Origin: Taxillus chinensis
Lineage: Eukaryota > Streptophyta > Magnoliopsida > Santalales > Loranthaceae
NCBI GenBank assembly: GCA_023512835.1
Contig: CM042090.1
Location: 48,501,321-48,565,320 of the forward strand
Direction: 5' to 3'
Length of the DNA stretch: 64,000 nucleotides
Positions within the stretch are counted from its first letter, which is position 1. Every line of letters starts with the position of its first letter. The translations under genes were made by a program, and so were the position numbers. Shown piece by piece: positions 1 to 10,052 of this stretch. The notes below the pieces were generated by a model, which saw only the letters and a list, made by a program, of their open reading frames with translations, was not told the origin of the DNA and did not search any database.

Positions 1-1565
1 ATCTTCCAGGTAGGTGATTCTAACTCCTTATATGATTCATAGTAGGCTTAGCATGCTTAATTTGGGTGAAATCATGGAATTTGGGGGTGAACCTTAAGAT
101 TTGGGGGAAACCCAATTTTTGGTTGGATCTTGTGATTTAAATGCATAAAAGAGGTATTTCTGTTGATTACATTAAATTTAGAGTTATTTAAGACGTGTAA
201 TGGGGTGTATATCAAAATAAATGTGTTTATGAGTGTTTGGGGTTGCTGGGTTGCCGTTCTAGCTGAGAAAATTAGCAAAAACGACAGAGAACAGTGTTTT
301 TCCGGGACTAAGTGAATAGTGTTTCCGGGACTAAGTGAACAGTGTTTTTCCGGGACTAAGTGAATAGTGTTTCCGGGACTAAGTGAACAGTGTTTTTCCG
401 GGACTAAGTGAACAGTGTTTTTCCGGGACTAAGTGAATAGTGTTTATACTTAAGTTACAATGTAAATAACGAAATACCCCCCATTTGGATTCAAAGAAAA
501 ATACTAGAAAAATTAATTCCCACTATTTCAAAATGTGAAAATTGGGTTTTAGTGTAAAAACTCGGAAAAACCCAAAAGTTCGTAGTGGTGAATTTTTGGA
601 AAGTGGGGTTAGACATCTCGGAAAAATCCCCAAAAATCAGATTATCTTATTTATGCTATGGGAACCCAATGCCGGGACTTTTAATTTCAAGAAAATAGCT
701 TGCTATGAGTACTTCCTTCATAAATCAAGGGTTGAGGATTCACTTGTGAAGACGGCTACAATTCTAAAGGAAATGTTGAGAATGACATGCCATACTAATG
801 TTAGTATGTTGATGTGAGGTATTGGGGCATGGACTCCGTGACTTGTTTGGGTTCTCACCGTGATGCACCGATGGTGCTATGTGGTTGACGTGGCAGGCAT
901 ATGAACCGATGGCGGGCCTGTGTGGCGACTGTGGCCGGGCATATTGCGCGTGGACAGGCTAAGGCCTGAGTTGAGCCGTTGAGCTCGTGGAGCTAGGGCC
1001 GAGTGCCCCGAGCTGGGATCCCATGGAGGATCGTGGACAAGTTGTCCCGATGTTTGTTGCGGGCGAGTCCTGATGATTGTGCACACTACACGGTGCACGA
1101 GTACACCGAGCATATAGTATAGACTTATATGTGTTGCATGATGTGGAGTGTTAGGGTCACCTACTGAGCTTGTCGCTCACCCCTACTTGTTGCTTACCCT
1201 TTTCAGGTGTGACCCGAGACTAGTGGAGGACTTTCTTCCAGGAGGACGCCCACTACTCTGATGTATGATACAGTTATATTCTGTATTGTTTTATGTGATA
1301 TCCCGGACATGGGTCCGTGGACAGTTGTATGTGCATACTGTATGATGTGATGTCTGTATGACTGTTTGACTCTTTGTATGCATGATGATATATGGGAAAG
1401 TACAGGATTACCCTTGATGTATGACTGTACAGGGTTGCATATTTGAGACAGCACCCGCGGTGTAGTCTCTATTGGTGCTAGTCACCAACCCCTTGACCTT
1501 TCGGGTGCGGGCAAGGGGAAGTCATGTACCCGGTTCCGGGTTCCCTGGAATTCGGGGGCGTGACA
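1..1565 (+). mobile_element. Ty3-like LTR, 3' part (cut by window edge)
   Basis: Non-coding retrotransposon LTR whose right end is GGGGCGTGACA at 1565, the same terminus type as the LTRs ending at 41491 and 50429. Its last ~320 bases (from about 1243) match, in reverse, the fragment at 37585-37893. Its first bases, with a GGTAGG motif, correspond by position to the mid-LTR part of the solo LTR at 29401-31566, so the window probably opens inside the LTR and its 5' end lies to the left. It abuts a SIRE-like LTR fragment at 1566, so it was probably inserted there; the target duplication cannot be tested. Chromovirus (Tekay/Del-like) assignment is inferred from the terminus. The GC-rich stretch 841-1200 holds short ORFs in both strands with no recognisable domain. 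Confidence 0.6.
288..445 (+). repeat. tandem repeat, alternating 23/25-bp units
   Basis: Six copies of a unit starting CCGGGACTAAGTGAA at 302, 325, 350, 373, 398 and 423. Spacings are 23, 25, 23, 25 and 25 bases: units reading GAATAGTGTTT are 23 long and those reading GAACAGTGTTTTT are 25 long. The array lies inside the LTR and carries a GGACTAAG word that recurs in the Ogre-like LTR repeats at 39057-39275. Confidence 0.9.
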
Positions 1566-1748
1566 TGTTTGACGACACTCACTTTTGTCCGGATCAGGAT
1601 TATGTATCCTGTCCTTAGCTTTGCTCTCACGAGTGTATCTCTGGATTAATAACATATCTTCTGCAATGACTAAAGAAACATAAAAGATCTCAAATCAAAT
1701 TACATAGGACTTTATTGGCATTATCCAAATTCTGGGCTTGATCCAACA
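1566..1748 (-). mobile_element. SIRE-like LTR, first ~180 bases only
   Basis: Read on the minus strand this begins TGTTGGATCAAGCCCAGAAT at 1748 and runs into the same U3 sequence as the S2 LTRs (8765, 20293), stopping at 1566 where the Ty3-like LTR begins. It could be the 3' LTR start of element S1, but no polypurine tract precedes it, so the S1 tail between 1749 and 2152 has been lost or replaced. Confidence 0.75.
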
Positions 1749-2152
1749 TATCTATTAGACATTAGTTCATTATTGTCTCTACTATTGCGAGAGGTGAGAG
1801 CTATGCGGTGCAATGCCTATAATTGTGAGTTTGTGATGTTGTGATCCATAAATCTGACATATTTCATCATATGTAATTATAAATACTTAGTGAATAAAAT
1901 AATATACTTTTGATTATAATTATTTTAGAGTTTATACGTTTATTTTTTTCAGTATATGTCATCTAATTATATACCAGTAAATGGCGGTTGACACCCGCTC
2001 TACCCGCCGGTTAGTACCCGCCAAAAAATTAATAAACCTGCCAATTATTGAGGTTGATGGGTCATTTGAAAGGTGGAAGAATTAATCACCCGCTAAGGAC
2101 GGGTCGGTTGATGATTTAGCCTTCCACCCTACCCATGCACACCCCTAGTGTT
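1749..2152. other. AT-rich spacer; possible hAT-like MITE end
   Basis: No gene. 1749-1960 is AT-rich with nothing recognisable. 1970-2152 is rich in ACCCGC/GGGTCGG words and ends TGCACACCCCTAG, which reads CTAGGGGTGTGCA on the other strand. Plant hAT-family non-autonomous elements often have termini of the (C/T)AGGGGTG type with internal Pro-rich-codon-like ACCCG words. I did not find a matching opposite end or an 8-base duplication, so this is tentative. Confidence 0.3.
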
Positions 2153-2375
2153 AATCATGTCAGCTTAACGACTTCAGTCCGGAAACACAAGCATCCTCCC
2201 AAAGTGAGGATATAAGAAAATTATCAGAAACATGATGCATATTAGTAGTAAGCGTGATCAGCATGAAATACAGTAAGTGTTTAACGCTCACTCAGAACCA
2301 CGATGCATGTTCTGAAAGAAATGTTGTTGGATACATAAATAAGGACCTATGCAGTAAGATCAAGCATACCTAGTT

Positions 2376-5300
2376 TTAAGAGAAGTTCAGAAATCTTGCA
2401 TCAGGTAGAGGCTTGGTAAGTATGACTGCGAGTTGATCATCCATAGCAACATGTTCAAGTGATATGTGCTTTTTGAGAACATGATCTCTGATGAAGTGAT
2501 ACCTGACTTCAATGTGCTTTGTTTTCGGGTGCATAACAGGGTTGTTGCTGATAGAAATCGGACTGGTGTTATCGCAGTATAATGGAATAGATGTCATGTT
2601 GAAACCGTAGTCAGTAAGCTGACTTTGCATCTAGAGAAGCTGTGTGCAGCAACTCCCAGCAGTTATATATTCCGCCTCAGCAGTAGAGGTTGATACGGAA
2701 TTCTGCTTCTTATTGAACCATGAAATCAATCTGTTTCCAAGGAACTGACAAGTACCGCTAGAGTCTTTCTGTCGATGTGACACTCGGCAAAATCAGCATA
2801 TGAATATCCGGATAAAGAGAAGTTGGACTCCTTTGGATACTAGAGTCCCAAATTCACTGTCCCTTTGAGATACCGCAATATCCGTTTTACATGAAACATG
2901 TGTGACTCTTTGGGATCCGCCTGATATCTTGCACAAATGCAAGTTGCAAACATTATGTCCGGGAAATTTGCTGTAAGGTACAACAATGATTCAATCATAC
3001 CTCTGTATTCAGTCACATTTATTGATTTTTTATCAGTATCAGGATCTAACTTTGCACTGACTGGCATGGGAGTCTTCACAAAAGATGAGTTTTCGATACC
3101 GAACTTCTTGATTAAGTCCCGTGTGTACTTGGCTTGGTTGATGAAGATTCATCCTTCATTTGTTTAGCCTTTATTCCAAGGAAGTACATTAATTCTCCCA
3201 TCATACTCTTTTCAAATTTGCTAGTCATCAACTTTGCAAACTCTTCACAAAGCATCGGATTTGATGATCCGAAAATGATGTCATCCAAGTAGATTTGTAC
3301 GATCACAGAATGATCTTTCAATTTTTGTAGAAATAGTGTGGGGTCTAGCTTCCCTTTTCTGAAATTATGTGCGAGCAAGAATTCTGATAGTGTGTCATAC
3401 TAGGCTCTTGGAGCTTGCTTCAATCCGTACAAGGCTTTCCGAAGTTTATATACCATATATTCAGCCTTGTGTTCAACGAAGCCCGGAGGTTGTTCAACAT
3501 AAACCTCCTCTTGAAGTTCTCCATTAAGAAAGGCACTTTTGACGTCCATTTGATAAACTGTGAAGTTTTCATATAAAGCATACGCCAGGAACATTCGGAT
3601 CGCCTCAAATCTAGCTACTAGACCAAAGGTTTTGTCATAATCAATGCCTTCTTCTTGACTATATCATTTGGCTACCAGTCGTGCTTTGTTCAAGATTACT
3701 ATTCTATTAGCATCTAATTTGTTCCGGAACACCCATTTAACTCCAATAACTTGTTGCGACCGTAGCCTTGGTACTAAAGTCCACACATCATTCCTCTTGA
3801 ATTGATTAAGCTCTTCTTGCATAACATTTATCCAGTTTGAATCCTGAAGGGCTTCATCCACCACCTTTGGCTCTATCTGTGATAGAAAACACGAGTAGAG
3901 GCACAGATTGGAAGTGGTTGCCCTTGTTCTTACTCTAGCAGTTGGATCACCAATCACTTGATCTTATGGGTGGTTCTGAGTCCACCTGTAGTTCTGCGCA
4001 AGTGGTGGTGAGTAGTTAATGATTTGAAGCTCTACCAGATCGGGGTGGATCTTGTACATCGGCTGGTTGAGCTTCTTCCGGTCTAGTTATATCCATATGA
4101 TGAATAGTTTTGGAAGAACTTGGAGGTTCTTTGGCACTGTGACTTTCAGTATTAACTGGTCCGGACGGACTTGAAGGTTCTCTGGTGTTATGAATATCCG
4201 TAACAATTTGTCCAGAGCTATGTGGAAGTTCTGAGTCCGAGTCTTCTGAAGCATCATTAGTAGCATTTCTTGTTGCTTCACCGGTATTAGGCGATTCATC
4301 AGGAGTTGCAGTAGGAACATGTTTGAACTGAGAATAATCAATCGTATTGTCCGTATGATCCTGCGCAATTGAATTTGAAGATCCTACACTCGACCAGTCA
4401 AGGTTAGATTCATCAAAATCAACATGGATAGATTCTTCAATTGTTAGACGTTTTCTGTTGAAAATATGATAAGCCTTGCTGTGTAAAGAGTATCCGACAA
4501 AGATCCCATCATCGGATTTTGGCTCAAATTTACTTCGGGCCTCTTTGCCGTTGTTTTACATGTAGCAAGCACACCCAAAAGCTTTGAAATGAGAGATTTG
4601 ATGGCTTTCTGCCTCTCCACATCTGATAGGGTGTTTTCATGGTAACCTTATTGATAAGAGTTCTGTTCTGAACATAGCATGCAGTGGACATAGCTTCAGC
4701 CCATATACTGAGAGGAAGCTTTGCCCCTACTAACATTGATCGACCAGCTTCGACTAACGTAGGATTCTTACGCTCAGCAACTCCATTTTGTTGTGGAGTT
4801 CTGGGCACAGAAAAGTCGTGCTGAATGCCCTGTTCAAAATAATAGGATCTCATATCTGAAAAGTCAAATTCCGTACCATGATCACTCCTGATGCATTTAA
4901 TGCTCAGTCCTTGTGAATTGCTTATCCAGTTGAAGAGATCTACTGGATGTTCAAAGCTTTGATCCTTTGTTTTCAGGAACATTACCCATGTATACCTGAT
5001 GAAGTCATCGATAACCACAAGGGTATATCTCGCACCGGCAAGAGAAGCAATAGAAATAGGACCGCAAAGATCTATGTGAAGAAGTTGCAGCGGAGTAGTT
5101 ATTGAATTAACTGATTTGCTCTTAAAGCTTTGCTTAGTCTGCTTGCCGAGTTGGCATTCTCGACAGAGAGTCTGGAGAATTTATCTTTGGGTAGACCATT
5201 TACTAAGTCAAGCGACGCTAATTTAGACAGAGTCTTAAAATTTAAATGTGCGCAACGCTTGTGCCATAGCCAACTTTCTTCATCTGATGCTTTAGTGAGG

Positions 5301-5731
5301 AAGCATACAGGGTCAGAAGAATTATTTCTTAAGACAACTGAATATATGTCTCCATCTCTTAATCTGGATAACTTAACATCTCCGGATAAGTTTTCCCTAA
5401 CAGTGCAGGTGTTGGACATAAAGGAAATAGTGAATCCTTTGTCATATAAATTATTGAGACTCAACAGATTATGCTTTAAACCTTCGACTAGTGCAACCTT
5501 AGTGATTAATACACAGTCGTTGGTTAAAGTGCCATACCATACAGTCTTACCTTTGCTGTTGTCGCCATATGATACGGATGGGCCTCATTTATCAGTAACT
5601 TTAACGAGCAGAGACTGATAACCCATCATATGTCCGGAGCATCCACTATCGAGGATCCACTTGCTTTGATTGATCTTTAACTTCAAGTGATCCGGCAATG
5701 CATTCCAGAGATGCTCTTGCAAGACAACAGT
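2376..5731 (-). pseudogene. pol: S1 pol: protease, integrase, RT, RNase H (broken)
   Basis: Copia-order pol on the minus strand. Aspartic protease motif (DSGCSGH) lies near 5620-5665. The GAG-pre-integrase zinc segment (WLWHKRCAHLN) is near 5260-5300. The integrase core spans about 5040-4600, with the second Asp in RSDHGTEF and the Glu in NGVAERKN. Reverse transcriptase runs about 3957-2840, with the YLDDIIFGS active-site block near 3270-3295. RNase H lies at 2376-2840, ending in the TKPLPDARF block typical of Copia. Frame changes near 4540, 3660, 3400, 3110 and 2640 and several stops break it, so no intact polyprotein can be made. The protein would have processed gag, copied the RNA and inserted the cDNA. 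Confidence 0.9.
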
Positions 5732-5734
5732 TTA
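5732..5734 (-). other. conserved in-frame UAA between gag and pol (S1)
   Basis: On the minus strand the codons read AAA GTG TAA ACT GTT GTC, directly after QVWAPKV and in the same frame as the downstream protease. The same stop is at the same codon in S2 (12345), S3 (60469) and S5 (33353). Conservation among decayed copies suggests an ancestral recoding (readthrough) site rather than a random lesion. Confidence 0.6.
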
Positions 5735-8011
5735 CACTTTTGGTGCCCAAACTTGTTTCGGGCGGTTAGGAGAAACAACAGCAGTGTCAACAGTTTCGGA
5801 TTTTACTTTGTTAGGAACTTTAGCTTTCCAAGTTGACTTAAGTTTGTTAGTGTCAGTTGCTTCTTTTATTTGGGTTTTCTTGGGAGAGACACTCCTTTGA
5901 GATTTAGATTTTGGTTTGCTCGAGGAACCCTTTTTGATGAACTGATTTTTATTAATACGAACTTGATTACAAAGCCAATTATTAGATAAACTCCAACGTT
6001 CATGTTTTCTATGATGGAATAGACACTATGATGCGGAGGACTAACAGAGGATACAGGTTTCTTAGATTTTACTAGTTTTCTACATTGATCCCTATGGCCT
6101 AATCCTTTGCGATTGGGTGATGCGCTCTTAGCCCTAGATGCGTCAGCCTTTGCCTTTCCTTTCTTTCTGGGTGCTACAGTTTCAACTTTAACTGCAGCAA
6201 CCTTCCCTTCATCATTAGATACAGGTGCTACTACTTTGGGGACAGCAGTAACAGCCTCACTTCCACAATCATAGACTATGGTGCCACCTGAAATGAAACC
6301 ATCCAATGGTTTAGATGTACTAACAGGATATAGGTTGGTTAGTTTCGGAATGAAATTCGGAGGACACTCAGTAGCTTGTGTGGTGGTTGTTGGTTCGGAG
6401 CCAAGGCCAGGTTTAACTTGGATGTCATCCAGATCAGTCCTAAATGTAGAGGCTATTTCCCCAGATTTTAGCCACTTACGATTTATTTCCTTTTCCTTTT
6501 CAAGTTCGTTCTCGAGTCTTTTTAAAATAACTTTTAGGCCAGTTAGGTTGGTATTCAGCAAATGATTTTCTATTCTTAAGTCATGATACCAGGCTTCTTT
6601 ACCCCTGAAGTCAGTTATGTCTTTTTCAAGTCTAGCAATAGTAAATTCAAGACGTTTATTCTGACTTTCCATATCTTTGTACATTTGAGTAATTATTAGT
6701 CTCATTCTTTTCATGATCACGTTCAGTAGTAAAAGATTCTAATTTACTCATGAGCTCGAAGATAGAAGGTACCTCATTATTTGCCATGCGACAGACGTTC
6801 GGCTTCGGGGTTGGCTCATCATTAGAGGATTCCTCCTCTTCTTCTAAGACACTAACGTACTTTGTGACGAACGCCTTCCTCCTGTTCTTGTTGTTTTCTG
6901 AGGTGGAGCGTCGGGGAGTAAACTTGTCACTCTACTCGGCCGTCTTAGATTTGGATTTACAAACGTTGGCCTAGTGACCGGGTTTCCCACAGCTGTAGCA
7001 TTTTTGGGAACTTGACTCCGATCGCTCGTCCCTTCTGGATGATGATGAAGAGCCTCTTCTGAATCCTTTTCAGCTTTTCTGTAGGAATTTCTCGAAGGAT
7101 TTGACCAAAAGAGCTATTTCTTCTTCAGCGTCTGAGTCAGAGTTCCCTAACTCTTCCGTATCATCATCATCATGTTGTATGCTAAAGCATTTCGTAGCTT
7201 TGAAAGCTACCCCCTTTTTTTCTGAGCTATTTTCTCATCCCGATCAGAGTATTTGAACCTGACCACATGAGTCCGTAGCTCTCCATATCGTTCTTCAAGG
7301 GGAACATACTGCCAGTTCTTGTCGGCCTACATCTGGAGCTGCTTGGAGTACTAGCGATCCGACAAGGAGCGAAAAAACTTGTCAATGATCTGGGATTCAG
7401 AGTAGTGCTGACAGTTTTTAGCTCAAGAATGAGCTTGTCGAATCTTCGATAGATGCTTTCAAGGGATTCGCCAGGTTTGTGATTAAAGCTCTCGAAGTTC
7501 TGTCTGAGAGCACAGATGATGTTCTGCATTTGGGACTGACTTCCCTCAAAGAGAATTGTCAGCTTATCCCATACAGATTTCGCTGTTGTGCAGCCCTAGA
7601 CGTCCGTGAAAGCTTCGGAGTTCAAAGACGATATGACATATGCCAGAGCCTTTTCGCTAGCACACTGTCAGGCTCTTTCATCATGGGTAAGTTCAGCATC
7701 AGTCTTTAGCCTTCTAACTCCATGTTCTCCGATAGTCATCAGAATTGGTATCTCCTAATGAAGACACAGCCACATGAGATGATCATGGCATACCATGAAC
7801 ATTTTCATGTGAGCTTTCCACTGGGAGAAAAGCTCAGGTGTGAATTTTGGAAATTTGGTCAGAGTGAAACCAGAACTCCGTGGTTGTAGAGTAGCGGTAT
7901 AGTAGGTTGAGGTGGATCGACATTTTCACTACTGCTTCGATTTGGGAGGGGCTCTTGTGCACCTCCGGAGTTAAGGCGAGTGTTGAATAGCATGCTGCTT
8001 TCTTCGGCCAT
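5735..8011 (-). pseudogene. gag: S1 gag (broken), with CCHC knuckle and coiled coil
   Basis: Starts at 8011 (MAEESSMLFN, as in S2 and S3). The capsid-like region continues to about 7230 with the FNHKPGESLESIYRRF block shared by all copies. A CCHC zinc knuckle (CYSCGKPGH) lies near 6970-7000, with a stop where Trp is expected. A coiled coil of about 100 residues (heptads rich in Glu, Lys and Leu) follows at 6720-6440, then a Lys/Ala-rich tail to QVWAPKV near 5735. Zinc knuckle plus long coiled coil is typical of SIRE/Maximus-type Gag, which assembles the particle and packages RNA. Multiple frameshifts are visible. Confidence 0.85.
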
Positions 8012-8058
8012 TGTTGAGAGAGAAAGAGTGGGATCTCTACTTTGAGCAGGTAGAACTT

Positions 8059-8070
8059 GCTCTGATACAA
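8059..8070 (-). promoter_or_regulatory. S1 primer-binding site (degenerate)
   Basis: Minus strand reads TTGTATCAGAGC, one base from TGGTATCAGAGC, the complement of the plant initiator tRNA-Met 3' end. It lies two bases inside the 5' LTR end at 8073. Confidence 0.8.
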
Positions 8071-8072
8071 CT

Positions 8073-8764
8073 TGTTGGTTCCTGGGAGCCTAAAGGGGGG
8101 TGAATAGGCTCTTATCGAAAACTCTTTTCTTACTCTTTGGCACAACACTTATCTGATTAAGAGATAGAATCAATGCGGAAGATAACCAGATAGTGGAAGT
8201 ATTTTGTTTTATTATCAAATGATAAGTACAACAAAATAGAAGCAGATTAAAGCTTGTAAAGCCTTTAGATCTACTGCAAGACTCTCTTAGACTCTATTTA
8301 CAAAATGACTCACACACTAGCGTCTTCGATCTCAATGAGCTCTTGTACACGTTTATTTTCAACTCACGAACGATCAACTCATTCTACTCCTCATAATGTA
8401 CAAATGTTACAATATTTATAGAAACATCCTTGAGAGACAATCTTGGAACTTGTTCTTCCGTACTATGTGCAGCATTAACTGTTACTCATAATTCTCTCTA
8501 CCTTGAATGCTGCGGATGTGGAGCTCAAGGTCTTAGGTTTGCAAAGCATAAGTGCCTTTGTGAGTTCCCACGTTCAATTAAAGTTGTGTCCACATATTCG
8601 GGTGATCCACGTGTAAGATGCTTTAGGTTCTCAATGAGTTTGTTTTACATCGTGAAGCAGCAAGCTAGTGACTTTGAATGCGAGGAGAAAAGTTGAAGCA
8701 GCGTCTTCTTAATCCGGTGTAAGGTTCCTTACTCCGTGTTAATGATGCTCGGATCCTTACTCCG
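8073..8764 (-). repeat. S1 5' LTR, R/U5-side segment
   Basis: The minus-strand LTR ends ...AACCAACA at 8073. The segment includes the U5 side and the beginning of the ACTCCG array, and stops at the CTCCG target of S2. The other LTR segment is 21531-22292. Confidence 0.85.
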
Positions 8765-8974
8765 TGTTGGATCAAACCCAGAATTTGGATAATGCTAATA
8801 AAGCCTTATGTAATTTGATCTGAGATCTTTTGTGTTTATTTGATCATTGCAGAAGATATGTTACTAATCCAGAGATGCACTCGTGAGAGCAAAGCTAAGG
8901 ACAGGATACATAATCCTGATCCGGACAACAGTGAGTGTCGTCAAACACTTGGTAAATAACCAAGTAACAAATAC

Positions 8975-9408
8975 ATACGGAATAAGGAACATTCCTACGG
9001 ACTAAGAACTTAAAGGATAAGTGCGGAGTAAGGAAACCAGATGCGGAGTAAGGAATCCGGATGTATTACTCACCCGGAGTAAGGAACCTAGGAAATTACA
9101 TACGGAGTAAGGAACTTACATGCGGAGTAAGAAAGCGCTGACACGGAATAAGCTATCAGACTTTTCTAGACTCGCCCGGAGTAAGGAACTTACATACGGA
9201 GTAAGGAACCTACATACGGAGTAAGGAACTTACATAAGGAGTAAGGAACTTACATACGGAGTAAGGAACTTACATGCGGAGTAAGGAAGCGCTGACATGG
9301 ACTAAGGATTCCAGTACTAAATAGATACGGAGTAAGTAACCACTGACACGGAGTAAGGTTCCGAGCTTCATTAGCTACGGAGTAAGGATAATTACACCGG
9401 ACCAAGAA
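8975..9408 (+). repeat. CGGAGTAAGGA array in S2 5' LTR
   Basis: About 20 copies of a word near TACGGAGTAAGGAACTTACA, many exactly 20 bases apart, with variants GCGGAGTAAGGA, ACACGGACTAAGGA and CCGGAGTAAGGA. The same array is at 20508-20940 in the 3' LTR, 56936-57545 in S3, and reversed in the S1 and S5 LTRs. It lies in U3, 300-700 bases upstream of the TATA box, where enhancer-type repeats of plant retrotransposons sit. Confidence 0.9.
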
Positions 9409-9691
9409 GACACTGCTCCAACTAAACCGCATTTAAAGTAATCAGCTCTTGGTGTCCCGATGTAAGACAAATGTATTGAGAACCTGAAGAATCTTACACG
9501 TGGATCATCCGGATATGTGGACACAACCTTAATTGTATCTCGGAACTCACAAAGACTCTTATACTCTTCAAGTCCAAGATCTTGAGCTCCACAATCCGCA
9601 GCAGTCAAGGCAGAGAGATTACCGAGGGATAGTTAGTACGGAACGCATTCCGGAACTACAAGTTCCAAGGTTGTCTCTTAGGAATGTTTTG

Positions 9692-9699
9692 TATAAATA
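9692..9699 (+). promoter_or_regulatory. TATA box, S2 5' LTR
   Basis: TATAAATA in GTTTTGTATAAATATTC, repeated at 21232-21239 in the 3' LTR. The S3 LTR has lost the GT before it (near 57827), leaving TTTAATAAATA. Confidence 0.6.
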
Positions 9700-9992
9700 T
9701 TCATACTTATACTTTATGTAAAAAAAAGAGATGTAAGGAGCTTTATCATCTTAAGTGATAGAACTTGGCTAGTGTGTGAGTTCATTTGTAAACAGAGTGT
9801 AAGTGAGTTTTGCTTCTATTTTGTTGTATTTATCTTGTGATAATAAAACAAAATACTTCCACTATCTGGTTATCTTCCCTGGTGATTCTATCACTTAAAC
9901 TAGATAAGTGTTTGTGTCTTGAGAGAAAAGAAAGAGTTCGAATAAGAGCCTATTCACCCCCCCCCCCCTTTAGGCTCCAAGGGACCATCAAG

Positions 9993-10004
9993 TGGTTTCA
10001 GAGC
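9993..10004 (+). promoter_or_regulatory. S2 primer-binding site
   Basis: TGGTTTCAGAGC, one mismatch from TGGTATCAGAGC (initiator tRNA-Met), two bases after the LTR end. It would prime minus-strand DNA synthesis. Confidence 0.85.
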
Positions 10005-10052
10005 CAGTTCTACTTTGTTCTAAGTAGAGATCCCACTCTTTCAATCTCAGAA

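Larger units (their letters stand above)
8765..9990 (+). repeat. S2 5' LTR
   Basis: 1226 bases, TGTTGG...CCATCA. U3 holds a long CGGAGTAAGGA array (8975-9408). A TATA box lies at 9692-9699. AATAAAACAAAA near 9841 could serve as a polyadenylation signal. A C-run just before CTTTAGG is longer here than in the 3' LTR, and one array unit is 13 bases shorter than its 3' counterpart. Confidence 0.95.

Noticed and set aside
542..1454. Open frames of 78-91 codons on both strands
   Set aside because: They lie within an LTR, lack recognisable domains and are not kept in related LTR copies.
5130..5618. 162-codon plus-strand frame
   Set aside because: Exact antisense of the S1 protease/GAG-pre-integrase region; the same shadow appears opposite S3 and S5 pol.
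8975..9408. Regular short repeats resembling a CRISPR array
   Set aside because: The 'spacers' are only a few bases and repeat among themselves; the array lies in the LTR of a plant retrotransposon and recurs in its other LTR.
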